A stretch of 64,000 bases of DNA, from contig NC_084923.1 in assembly GCF_958298935.1 (NCBI RefSeq), positions 5,520,501-5,584,500 on the forward strand, written 5' to 3'. Shown one piece after another: positions 36,601 through 47,500 of this stretch. Below the pieces are notes generated by a model. It had not been told where the DNA came from, did no database searches, and saw only the letters and a list, made by a program, of their open reading frames with translations. The DNA is from Phragmites australis (Eukaryota > Streptophyta > Magnoliopsida > Poales > Poaceae). How positions within the stretch are numbered: the stretch's first letter is position 1; each line of letters begins with the position of its first letter. A program made the translations under genes and the position numbers.

Positions 36601-37459
36601 GTTGGAGAAGAAGGCGCGGACGGCTTCAATCCTTGCGGGAAACGACCGGGGAAGGAGGGGAAACGGCGGAGGAGGGCCTTGACGACCTCCCTCTGTGCTC
36701 TACCTTGCTCGGGCTCGGCGGAAAAACACCGGCGGCGCGGTGATTTGGCCGGCGGCCAGTGCGTGTGCTCTGCGCTTTGATTTCCAGCCGCGCGAGAGAA
36801 GGAGCAGAGAGAGCGAGAGAGAGAAAAGGGCGGGGAGGGGAAGATAAGGACACGGCGCTGTGCTTGGCTTCCGGCAACGTGGCCTGGCCACCGAAGTCAA
36901 CAAAGGCGGCCGCCGCTTGCTCTGTGAGAGCGGGAGAAGGGGGAGCAGAGCCGTGCGCGCGCGAATGGGATGACAGGCTGGGCCGATGAACAGTAACCGG
37001 CCGGCAACAAAAATATCTTCACCACTTTGGTTATCAAGGTGGAGGTCTTACCGTGGTCTAAAAATTGTGGAACAAATTTTGTTGGCTTCTATAAATCATG
37101 AACAATCCATTTTACCTTGTTTGACCCAAAAAGCTTGCACCAAATTCAAATGAAAATTCTCTAAAGAGGCAAGCTTTTCTAACTTGTTTTGATTTTTATG
37201 CCTTTAAAACAATTCCCAAAAATTTGGGAAAATTCATTTATATTCTCCTCCTAACATCTATTAATTTCTAAAATTGTTTCCCAGCCCTATGTTGTATAGC
37301 AATATGGTGAGTTGCTTGACAACGCATCAACTAATATTGATTTTTACGATTTGTTTATTTGAAAATTGAAATGCCTAAAATTGCTCAAAACCAAACAAAT
37401 GATGCTAATGACACCCATTAGCACTTAACTACATATTTTAGAAACTCTGGGCCATGACA
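33660..37459 (-). mobile_element. 3.8-kb LTR-like insertion in integrase (TSD AAGAA)
   Basis: The insert begins TGTGAGGAACC and ends GGCCATGACA, with AAGAA on both sides (33655-33659 and 37460-37464). Removing it and one AAGAA restores the integrase frame, which fixes the borders. The TG…CA ends and 5-bp duplication fit an LTR. I found no gag or pol inside, so it is either a very long solo LTR or a non-coding LTR element (LARD). On the minus strand an AT-rich part (37459-37000) precedes a GC- and CT-rich part (36980-36000), as for U3 before R. I infer minus orientation. Athila- or Atlantys-type families have long LTRs, but I cannot name this one. Confidence 0.85.
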
Positions 37460-39998
37460 AAGAACCTGAGCTGGCTGGTGAATCTGCTTTGCATGGAATT
37501 GGCACGCCCTGCAGCGCCGAACCAGCTCGGATGCATCCTGGAGAGCTGTAGGCCAGTAGAAACCTTGCCGGAAGGCCTTCCCGACCAGCGTGCGGAACGA
37601 TGAATGGCCACCGCACTCGCCCTCGTGGACCTCAGCGAGAAGATCGCCGCCTTCTGCCCGAGAGATGCATTTCAGGAGTACACCTCCTGCGCTACGCCGG
37701 TAGAGATCCCCATCTATAATGGCATAGCGTCTGGGCTGCCGAGCAACTCTTTCGGCAGACGCCTCATCCTCGGGTAGGAACTTTTCTTTCAAGTACCCTC
37801 GGATGTCAGACATCCACGAGGCATCTTGAGAACATTCGGCGAGCGCAGCACACTCACCGGGCGGCGGCGCCCTGACGGGGCTTCCCACTGAGGGCACCGC
37901 CGGGGTCCCCTGAATTGAGCTCGAGGTTTCCCCTTCATCCTGTTCGGCAAGCAGGACGGAAGGCCGTGTGAGTCTTTCTTCAAAGACTCCGGCAGGGACG
38001 TGCGCACGTGAGGAGGCCAGGCGGGAGAGCTCGTCGGCCAAAGCGTTGTCACGGTGAGGGATGTGCCGCAACTCGAGGCCATCGAAGCGTCTCTCGAGCT
38101 TCCTGACCGCAGCCACGTTCGCCGCCATTTGAGGATCCGTGCACTGGAACTCCTTGGATACCTGGTTGACGACCAGTTGGGATTCCCCTTTGACCAGGAG
38201 GCGATGAATCCCGAGCCCCATCGCAGCCCGGAGGCCGGCGATGAGACCTTCATACTCCGTCATGTTATTGGATGCGCGGAACTGCAACTGCACAACGTAC
38301 CGGAGCTCTTCACCTGTTGGGGAGGTGAGAACCACTCCGGCCCCTGCGCCTTTCAGCGAGAGGGAGCCGTCGAAGTGCATGACCCAGTGCCCGGGCGCGT
38401 CGTGCCCGGGATAGGCAGAGATCTCTTCCGGGATGATGTAGGGGACGGGCGTCCATTCTGCCAAGAAGTCGGAGAGCGCCTGGCTTTTGATTGCCTGGCG
38501 ACTGACGAAGTGTAGGTCGAACTCCGCCAGCTCTACCGCCCATTTGACAACGCGCCCGGTGCCTTCCCGGTTCCGGAGAATAGGTCCCAGTGGATAAGTG
38601 GTAACGACCGAGACCTTGTGCGCCTGGAAGTAGTGGCGTAGCTTTCGGGAGGCAATGAGCACGGCATAGAGTAGCTTCTGCGCCTGGGGATATCTTGTCT
38701 TGGCTTCCCGAAGGACTTCGCTGACGAAGTATACCGGTCGCTGTACCCGACGAGCCCGGACGGTGACTCCACCCGGGGGGCTGCCGCAGCCCCCAGGCTT
38801 GGTGGCACGGTCGGGGCTGGCCGGGCACTCGGGCTCGATTCCCTGGTTGGAAGGAGTTGCGAGGATAGGTGAGTGGTCGGGGGCCTCTGGGAGCGGGGAC
38901 CCAGCATCCGACCCTGAACACTCGTCGCGCTCTACCACTAGCACTACGCTCACGACCTGAGGTGTGGCCGAAACGTAGAGCAGTAGGGGCTCACCTTGAG
39001 AGGGAGCCACCAGCACGGGTGGCAAAGTGAGGTACTTCTTTAGATCGCGGAAGGCCTGTTCGGCCTCCGGCGTCCAGTCGAAACAACCGAATTTCTTCAG
39101 AAGCTTGAAGAGGGGGAGTCCTCGCTCCCCGAGCTTGGAGATAAAGCGCCCGAGAGCTGCCATGCAGCCGGCGAGACGCTGGACCTCCTTGAGTCGAGCC
39201 GGGGGTCGCATCTGCTCGATGGCCCGGATCTTCTCCGAATTGACCTCGATTCCTCGGCCAGAAACCAAGAATCCAAGGAGCTTGCCCGCCGGTACCCCGA
39301 AGACACACTTCTCCGGGTTGAGCTTGAGGCGGGTAGAGCGGAGATTGTTGAAAGTCTCGGCAAGGTCCTCGAGCAGGGTGGCGCGGTCTCGGGTTTTGAC
39401 CACGAGATCGTCGATGTAAGCCTCGACGTTGCGGCCAACCTGTGAGTCAAGAGTAATACGAATAGCGCGCTGGAAGGAGGATCCAGCGTTGCGCAGGCCG
39501 AAAGGCATTGATATGTAGCAATAAGTCCCCACCAGAGTGGTAAAAGCAGTTTTTTCCTCGTCCCCTACGGCCATGCGAATCTGGTGATACCCAGAGTTTG
39601 CATCTAGAAAGCATAAAAGATCGCATCCCGCAGTTCAATCTATAATTTGATCAATGCGAGGTAAGGGGAAGGGATCTTTAGGGCAAGCCTTATTTAGGTC
39701 GGTGTAGTCCACGCACATGCGGAGCTTGCCGTTGGCCTTCGGGACGATGACTGGGTTTGCTAGCCAGTCGGGGTGGAGGACTTCTCGGATAAATCCGGCG
39801 TCGAGGAGCTTGCTGACCTGCTCGCGGATAAACTCATGGCGCTCTGGCGCCTGCCGCCGGACCTTCTGCTTCACCGGGCGGGCGTCCGGACGCACCACCA
39901 AGTGATGCTCGATCACCTCCCTAGGGATCCCGGGCATGTCGGACGGTTGCCAGGCAAACACGTCTACGTTAGCCCGGAGGAAGGCGACGAGCGCGCTT
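37460..39998 (-). pseudogene. Reverse transcriptase, dual RNase H and integrase zinc finger of the Tat element
   Basis: Reading leftward: RT fingers (DWLANPVIVPKANGKLR, then CVDYTDLNKACPKD) at 39961-39638, palm with [10 protein letters not shown] near 39600 and the YIDD catalytic box near 39415. Then comes a gypsy-type RNase H/connection region (VYFVSEVL…) followed by a second, archaeal-type RNase H (about 38380-38000; [24 protein letters not shown]). The zinc finger H-x-GECGGH…CRAC lies at about 37640-37480. The usual third acidic position of the second RNase H appears as GES rather than GDS. An in-frame TGA near 39630 and a TAG at 40001-40003 separate the parts, so this copy needs readthrough or help. 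The dual RNase H is a hallmark of Tat elements. Confidence 0.88.
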
Positions 39999-40000
39999 TC

Positions 40001-42577
40001 CTATTTGCTGCCCAGGTCACCGCCGATACGGACGACCTGGGTAGCGTCTTCGCCCACCACGACCTCCTTCGTTGGAACAGAGGTGTCGGCGGCGAGTCGG
40101 GGTTTGGATGAAGAGGGTCCCGGGCCCCCTGTAGAGCCATCAACCTCGGCCTGCGCTGAGACCAGAGCCATGTATGACTGTTCGGCGCAGGAGACGGCGC
40201 CGCCGGAGTCGGCGATCACAGAGATGGAGCCTGCGGGGTCGGGCATCTTAACCGTAAGGTATGCATAATGCACGGCCATCATAAACTTGGCGAGTGTCGG
40301 ACGCCCGAGGATGGCGTTGTAGGGGAGAGGGAGCTCCGCGACATCGAAGAGGACGCACTCCGTGCGGAAGTTGTCCCGGCTTCCGAACGTGATAGGCAAC
40401 TCAACCTGCCCGAGGGGCAGGGAGTGCCCAGGGGTCACTCCACAGAAGGGGAGCGACGGCTTTAGGCGTCGGGAAGACACCTGCAGCTTCTCAAAAGCCT
40501 CCTTGGAAAGGAGGTTGAGGCCGGCACCATCGTCGATCAGCACTCTGCCGACCTTGACATTGCAGATAGTGGGAGACACTACCAGAGGTAGCCGTCCCAT
40601 GGCTGCAGTACTGGCGGGGTGATCAGCCATGCTGAATGTGATCGAAGCATTCGACCACCTCAGGGGCCTTGTGGCCTCCTCGCTCGGGGTTGCCGAGCAC
40701 ACCTCGCGTCGCATGACCTTGATGCCACGGCGTGAGCAGGGTGTGTAAGCGCCCCCGTCGATGAAGGCGACGGCGTGCTCGGGCTCCTGGAAGCCGAGCT
40801 CGGCGTTGTCGGGGGCGACCTCAGTATCGCCTCCTCCGCGGGACTCATCGAGCTCCCTCTGGCGCTGCTCCACGAGCCCTTTGACTGTACGACACTCCGT
40901 GAGGTCATGCCATCTGGTCTGGTGTATGGGACACCATTTACCTGGCTCGGGTCCCGCGGGAGCGGGGGCCCTCGCTGGAGCAGGAGCTCGGCCGGGGACC
41001 GGGGCTCTTGCTGGAGCCGGTGCCCTTGCTGGAGCCGGGGCCCTCGTGGGCACGGAGGCCCAAGGAGGAGCCCGAGCAGGGGCCCTGACGGGGCGTCGAT
41101 CGACACCCGGCCGGCGCTCTTGCCGGTGGTCGGGCTCTTGCGGCACCTTGTGAGCGGGGACCTGGGTTGGCTCAACGGGAGCGGCCTCGCGCTTCCTTCT
41201 CTTCTTCTTTTCCCGCTTGTCGGAGCGGGAAGAACTTGGCTGGTCGGAGGCGGGGCGAGGAGCATGCCACGCCCTGGCCTCCGCAGCCTTGGCGCACTTA
41301 TCGGCCAGTGCGAAGAGTTCCGCAGTGGTCTCGATCTCGTGCGTACCTAGCTTTTCGAGCATCCGCTTATCGCGGACGCCCTGCCGGAAAGCAACAATAA
41401 CAGCATGGGGGGCCACTCGCGGAATGGTGTTGCGAACCTGGCTGAAGCGCTGTATAAAGCGCTGTAGCGTCTCCCCTTCCTGCTGTTGGACGGCGTGAAG
41501 GTCGCACTCCAAACCGGGGCGCGTAAACGTGCCCTGAAAGTTGGCCACGAACTGGTGGCACAGGTCATCCCAGGAGCCGATAGACCCTGGGGGTAAGTTC
41601 ATAAGCCAAGAGCGGGCGGAGCCCCTCAAGCCAACATGAAAATAGTTGGCCATTACCTTTTCGCTGCCTCCAGCCACTTGGACGGCCGTTGTGTAGATCT
41701 GGAGGAACTTGACGGGGTCGATGGACCCGTCGTACTTCTCCGGCAGCTCGGGGCGGAACTTGGAAGGCCACCTGACCCGGCGGAGCTCGGTGGTGAAGGC
41801 ACGGCAGCCGGTGCTGTACCCCGCAGCACGAGTAGGGATCTTTGGTGGTGAGTGGCGGCGAGCCGGGGATTCCCGGTGGCCTTGGGCCGGGAGAGAGGAA
41901 GCCTGGTCCTCTGCCCCGACCTCCCGCCGGGTCTCCCGCTGGCGCTCGAGAGTAACTCGGGCGTCCTCGTGGCCCCTCCGCTTGTCAAGGCGCAAGCGGA
42001 GGTCCCGGGCTTCGGACACGGCCAGGGGGACGGCACTCCGCCTGGAGGCCCCTCGGCCCGTGCGGGCGTTGCCCGTTGAGGAGCCGGCTCTGGTGGCACC
42101 ACGCTGAGAAGTGGTGCGAGGACTCCCGGCCTGCACCTGGCGGCGAGCAGTGCCAACCAAAGCGACGACATCTTGTATCCACCGGCCTTCCAGAGTATTC
42201 GGCGCGGCCTGAACGGGCGGGTGCCTAAGGAGAGCATGTGCTGCAAGCAGCGCGCTCCCTGGGCTGGCCTCGCTGAAAACGAGCCTGCGCCGAGGTGGCA
42301 CCCGACGTGGTCCAGAGGCGGACCTAGCGGCCGGGGTCCTGACCACCTGCTGGGGGTCGGAAAATGCGCCGGCAGCGGCGGCGGCGGCCCTGATGGGCCC
42401 AGCGCCTTGATCCCCTTGAGCGGGAAAAACCGCGAGCGTGGATGGTGGCTGCTGATGGAACGCAGCAGCGACTGGGCTCTCTCTGGCGTCGGGCAGCACT
42501 CCGTCACTGGAAGTGGAGCCAGAACGCTGGAGACGGTGCCCACCAGCCATCTTTTCCTGTGGAAAAAAGCGAAACAA
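40001..42577 (-). pseudogene. Gag-aspartic protease ORF of the Tat element (858 codons)
   Basis: The frame is open throughout. The Arg-rich N-terminus (1-270) is followed by the Retrotrans_gag domain (about 285-405, with FLQIYTTAVQ and W-x-x-L-x-x-x-F). A lysine-rich patch (452-464) leads to a Pro-Ala-Arg repeat (498-541, units APAPAR). One CCHC-like finger, C549-P-I-H552…H557…C562, comes next. The aspartic protease has IDDGAG (681-686) as active-site loop and ILGRP (756-760). Gag would form the particle in the cytoplasm and the protease would process the polyprotein. The alternative start at codon 10 (MAGGHRL) fits a better N-terminus. The stop at 40001-40003 lies between protease and RT, where related elements read through as one frame, so it is probably a point mutation. 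Confidence 0.85.
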
Positions 42578-43018
42578 ACAAATCCAGGGATATTCCCCCC
42601 TACCTGGCGCGCCGGCTGTCGGAGGATGAACTCCTGTCGCAGGGATCCCGAGAGACCCCTTTTTAGAGATTCGGCCGGGGGGATGATCCTGAACGAGCTT
42701 GTCTGGGAGATAAAATGGGAGCGGAAATAAATGCAGCGGCCGGTGGGAGATGATCGTCCTAGTGCAAGAAATATGGGTGCACCGGGTTTTAGACAGGTTC
42801 GGGCCGCACGAAGGCGTAACACCCTACTCCTGTGTGAGTGCTATATCTTTTCTTGAAGGGAATTCTTCAATGATGTATCTGGTTACAGGGGTAAGCTGTT
42901 TACAGAGAGCTTGAGACTCTCGTGTTCTAGCTTGGCTCGAGCTGGTCCGAGCGTGTGCGTTGTCGGGCTTTTTTTCTGTGAACGTCTCCGTCTCTCCTTC
43001 ACGTATTCTTCATCCTTT

Positions 43019-43027
43019 CCTTTTATA
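43019..43027 (-). promoter_or_regulatory. TATA box of the Tat 5' LTR
   Basis: TATAAAAGG on the minus strand, upstream of gag in the reading direction. It is probably the element promoter. Confidence 0.6.
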
Positions 43028-43520
43028 GGCGCGCCGACCTCGACTTATCCTGAATGGGAAAGAGGGGGCGCACGTGCCAACGTGCCACGGAGAAAGGCGT
43101 CATCATTCCGCTTCGAAGAAGTGACAGGGGTGGTGGAAAATGGCGGCGTGTATCCGACCACCCGCCACTGTGGAGGTCCCCCGACGCCATTAAGAGGGCC
43201 CACCGGGCAGCCGCAGAGGTGCCCGGTGCGCCCACCCTGTCTTGTCCTTCTGCCGGGGCAGGGTGGCAGGCGGAGCGCTTCGATTCTGGCAACGTTATCC
43301 CGAGTCACCCGGGTGAAACGGGACGGGACCCGTGCATTAAATAGACCCACGCCCCCCGGTCAGAGCATGGCAGGGTCTGACACTGGGGCGTGGGCAGCTG
43401 AGAATGTCAGGATGTCAGGATGTCAGGCCGCGCGTGCCTATTAAATGCGGCATTCGCGTCTTTGACCGGCTGACACCCCGGCGAGGGGACCCTTTGGGTC
43501 GTCGAACGATCTTGCGCGAA

Positions 43521-43950
43521 CCTTCGGGGAACTGAGTCCTCGGGGGCTGCCACGTGCAGCCCCGAGCACCCTCTCCCGAGCACTCCGGTGAGACCTTCGG
43601 GGAACCGAGTCTTCGGGGGCTGCCACGTGCAGCCCCGAGCACTCTCTCCCGAGCACTGGGGGAAACCTTCGGGGAACCGAGTCCTCGGGGGCTGCCACGT
43701 GCAGCCCCGAGCACTCTCTCCCGAGCACTGGGGGGAAATCTTCGGGGAACCGAGTCCTCGGGGGCTGCCACGTGCAGCCCCGAGCACTCTCTCCCGAGCA
43801 CTGGGGGGAAATCTTCGGGGAACCGAGTCCTCGGGGGCTGCCACGTGCAGCCCCGAGCACTCTCTCCCGAGCACTGGGGGGAAATCTTCGGGGAACCGAG
43901 TCCTCGGGGGCTGCCACGTGCAGCCCCGAGCACTCTCTCCTGAGCACTTC
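43521..43950 (-). repeat. G-box-containing tandem array in 5' LTR, six units
   Basis: Units repeat every 73 bp (for example 43740 to 43813), nearly identical. Each carries GCCACGTGCAGC at the centre of a GGGGCTG…CAGCCCC near-palindrome. Upstream position relative to the TATA box suggests a cis-regulatory role, which is inference. Confidence 0.9.
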
Positions 43951-44373
43951 CTTCCCGGTACTTGGACTTCGCGGATCATCGGGGAACTGGGGTGCTCGGG
44001 AACCAGAGGCGGCGGTCCCGAGCACCTTCTCCCGGAACTTAGCTTCTTTTTATCTCGCAGGGCGGACCTCGCGCGATGGTGACGCGTGGCGGATGGTCGG
44101 CTCGGTCTCGGGACTTAGGGACCCCTGGTTCCTAATACACCGACAGAGAGCCACTCCAAAATCCTATGAGTAACTCTCCATACGATATCCCCAAAACCCT
44201 AGTCATGTGTGCGGTACTAGCACACCAGCGCATGGTGATGCTGCCAAGTACGTGTGGATACTGTAAAGGCGTTGCTGCTATTGCAGCGCTGATCTTCTTG
44301 ACGTAAAGATCACGATGCTGCTCTTCTGCTGGTCGAGGACTTGTTTGGCTGGTCAATATATCTGTTCGGATCT

Positions 44374-44520
44374 AGTCGAGGAACATGACGCAGCCACTCA
44401 GAACTGTTCGAGGAGCATAACGCGGCCACTCAGAACTGTTCGAGGAGCACAATGCGACCACTCGGAACTAATCGAGGAGCATGACGCAACAACTCGAAAG
44501 TGGTCGAGGAGTACGACCAC
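44374..44520 (+). repeat. 32-bp minisatellite, four and a half units
   Basis: Units start at 44374, 44406, 44438, 44470 and 44502 (partial), each of the form G-T-T-C-G-A-G-G-A-G-C-A followed by ACGC..CCACTC. They lie 230 bp outside the Tat element. The repeat gives a plus-strand frame rich in Glu-Glu, but I do not take it as a gene. Confidence 0.85.
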
Positions 44521-47500
44521 CTGTGCAGTGTTGGTTGTGGAGCTAATCGAAGAGCTGATCGAGGAACGTGACTCGTATGACGTTGGATTGGTCTACTCCA
44601 ACTATTTTTCTACTATACTACGTGTCTAGTGGTAACGATTTATGATTTTCTACTAGTATGATTTTCTAGATGCATATAGTAGAATTTTTTATTTTAAATT
44701 AACGTAGCCTACCCATTCTCTTACATAATGCAATTGTGTATCCGACTTGTACTTAAAAAGAGTTGACTAATGCTTAGGGGAGGGAGTGAGAGAGCGGCAG
44801 ATATGAGCTTGCAAGTGCGCTAGCTTTCCGATTATTTTTGGTTAATGGTTTCTTCCTGCTTTGGCGCATGAATCGCCACGATTGCTGCTTAGGGACTCGA
44901 GATAGCATCATGTAAATTCTGGAAATTGGAATTTTATTCCCTTCTTTCGATGCTAATCATGACCAAGTGAGAAAATAATTACTCTAGGTGCCGAGGGTTT
45001 GATTGGACTCTAGAGGATTAATCCACTCCTATTCAGTAACAAATCGTAAATGTACATAGGGCTAGCATTGACATTTTTAATTTTTTTCTCTCACATAGAG
45101 CTCTAAGGCTGTTTTGGTAGGAAGCGTGATAGAATGACAACTTGCAACGCAAAGGCGCTTTGCAATGTCATTCTTCGACTAAAGTTTTTTTTTTCCGATG
45201 GTATTGAGTAAATTAACTCTTAATCATTTCACATGAGGTCTTAAAAAGCGCCTCTGTGCATCACAAGCTCACTTGCAAGTATACTTACCATGATAACGTT
45301 GTATGGTTGGATCATGTGCTTAGATTTTTCCAAAAGCAATATTCCTTTTTTTCTGCAAAACATGCGGGCCCACCCATCTTTTGTTAATCAGGTCCGGTCC
45401 TTACATGATACACAGTCTTCTTCTCTAGGAAGTTGCCGTGAGAGATTAACAAAACAGCCATCCTGACACTCAATGAGGTTCTTATTCCCAACCAATGCCA
45501 ATTTTAGGAAAATTTTGAATGGGATTATCCTAACAAAAGCCTAGTTCAATCAGTACAAAGACTCTATTTGTTTTTTTATTTCAATTACAGTTTCTAGTCC
45601 TAAAAGTAAAAATAAACATCATAATTTAAAAGATGATTCTCACAATCCATAATGTACTATAAAATCTCACAATCTATAATATGATAAAAATAATTTTCCA
45701 TAAAATTTAGATTATGACAATAAAAAAAACAAGAATGCTTAAGTGACCCTCTCATGAAGCAAGCTGACATCAGTGCTGAGCACGATGAAGGCCAATCGCG
45801 ACGCAGCTGTGCCACGTACAATTCTTTTTGAGTGACCGATCAATGAGCTCCTAACAAAAATAATATCCTGGGCCCAAGGAAAAGGAGATTTGACTCGAGT
45901 GGTTTTTTGCAAAGGCAATTCCTAATCAACCAGGATTCCAAGTGATTTTTTCACCTGACATGCGTGACGGCCAAGAAGGGTTACTCCCTCTGGAAATGCA
46001 AACCGATGCATGGGTCAAAAAGTTGGAAGTCGTCTTCAGTTTCTAATAGTAAATTATATTTCTGGTAGTAATTAAAGTATGCCCAATTAAACGTAGGTGT
46101 CATTTTAGAGTCACCGTAGTCATGTCATATTACTTCAACACTAATAATATGTGGGTGAATGACAAGTGCGACATCAACATGTTTAACTGCCCCGATAAGG
46201 TACTTCCATGGTGGCATAACTTTGACATGGTTTACAGGCATATACGAGTTTCTCTAAATAACTCTCACATGATTTATTCCTCCAAAATTATTCATTTTTT
46301 CAACCTTCGTATTTCCATCCGATGACCAAGATTAACCCACCATCCACACATAACCCACATAACCCTAATCCCCACCCACCCACTCCACCCCACCCCATCC
46401 TACCCGCAGCAATCTCTCGACTCTTCCCCAACTAGAGATCTAGATAGAGCGGGGGAGGGGGCTGACTCTACCCGCCCCACTCTCACCTTGTGAGGCCCCG
46501 ACTTTAACCTAACTCGCTCCGTCCCGTCTCGATTAAAATCATTACAAATATTTAGATTAAGTTTAACTATAAGATAATAGCTACCACAACATACAAATCA
46601 ATAAAAGCCGTATCTAAAATTCACAAGAGCTAACATAACGTGACAATAGTTATATATATATATAGGGTTTAGTTTATTAAACATTTCGTTACAAAAGAAT
46701 AATAATTCTTTTAATAAACTCACTAAACGTGCATATAACATATACTCCGAGGCGGAGCGGAGTGAGACTGACCTTGACACGCCCCCGCCCCGCCTCGACC
46801 GGTGCCCTGCCCCAACCGGGGCGGGACGGATGTAGACCCGACGGGTCGAATGCGGACTTATACTCTATCCCCAACCCAACCCAGCGCTCTGCTTCCCTGC
46901 CACCTAGTCGTCGTCGCCTCGACTCCGACACGGTCTGCCTGCCACCACCTCCACAGTCAGACCTCATCCCTCCCTCCTTCACCACCGGATCTTGTCCCTC
47001 CCTTTTCCGCCACCGCGAACCACTTCTTCACCGTGCTTCCCTACCTCTGCTGCCAACCCGACTGGCTCCAGCAGCGCCACTGCCACTGGAGTTGGAGGGT
47101 GCACCCGAGATGGAGGAAGTGGTCAGGGCACGGCCATCATCAATTAGAAGGTAACAAACACATGATTCCCCTCCCCCCTCTCCCAAAAAAATTGAATGAA
47201 TTACCCGCCTCTATATATGTTAAAGTAAAAATTGATTATTATTATTATTATTGTATATTGTAAATTAACCATATTAAATGTAGAAAACAACACCTGTTTT
47301 GTGCATGATTTGCTCCCCAAAATTCATTGATTTAATTAGCCACCTCTATATATGGTAAACTAAAAGTTGATGAATAAAACTGTATACTGTAAACCATATT
47401 AAATGTAGAAAACACACCTGTTTGTGACCGTAGAGAGTTCTTTATATACTACCGAACAGGTCGAGAATACATGCGGTCAATTATTTTCACAAGGAACCTG

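Larger units (their letters stand above)
25999..44145 (-). mobile_element. Full-length Tat-lineage Ty3/Gypsy retrotransposon (TSD GAGAG), with nested insertion
   Basis: The 18,147-bp element is flanked by GAGAG (25994-25998 and 44146-44150). It has near-identical LTRs at both ends, each TGTCGG…CCGACA. Transcription runs leftward: 5' LTR, gag and aspartic protease (42577-40001), RT plus two RNase H modules (39998-37460), integrase (33655-32776, after a 3.8-kb insertion), spacer and 3' LTR. A separate plus-strand gene lies at 27888-31106. A purine-rich GGGGGATA tract abuts the 3' LTR internally and is the likely polypurine tract. The primer-binding site after the 5' LTR (GCCGGCGCGCCAGGTAGG, minus strand) I could not assign to a tRNA. 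The second, archaeal-type RNase H, the extra ORF and the long internal region place it in the Tat clade. At least two stops and the integrase insertion make this copy non-autonomous. Confidence 0.93.
42617..44145 (-). repeat. 5' LTR of the Tat element (1529 bp)
   Basis: Bounded by TGTCGG and CCGACA with GAGAG outside. It contains a six-unit 73-bp array (about 43521-43950) and TATAAAAGG at 43019-43027 on the minus strand. The 160-bp length excess over the 3' LTR equals two units plus 14 bp. Confidence 0.93.

Noticed and set aside
41653..42822. 389-codon minus-strand frame overlapping gag and the LTR border
   Set aside because: Different frame from the gag ORF, crosses the LTR boundary and lacks recognisable domains.
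43521..43950. CRISPR-like array
   Set aside because: The units are contiguous without unique spacers, lie in an LTR, and the genome is a plant.
46729..47154. Plus-strand frames in a C-rich segment
   Set aside because: Composition-driven Pro/Arg/Ser sequence without recognisable motif; could be transposon debris.
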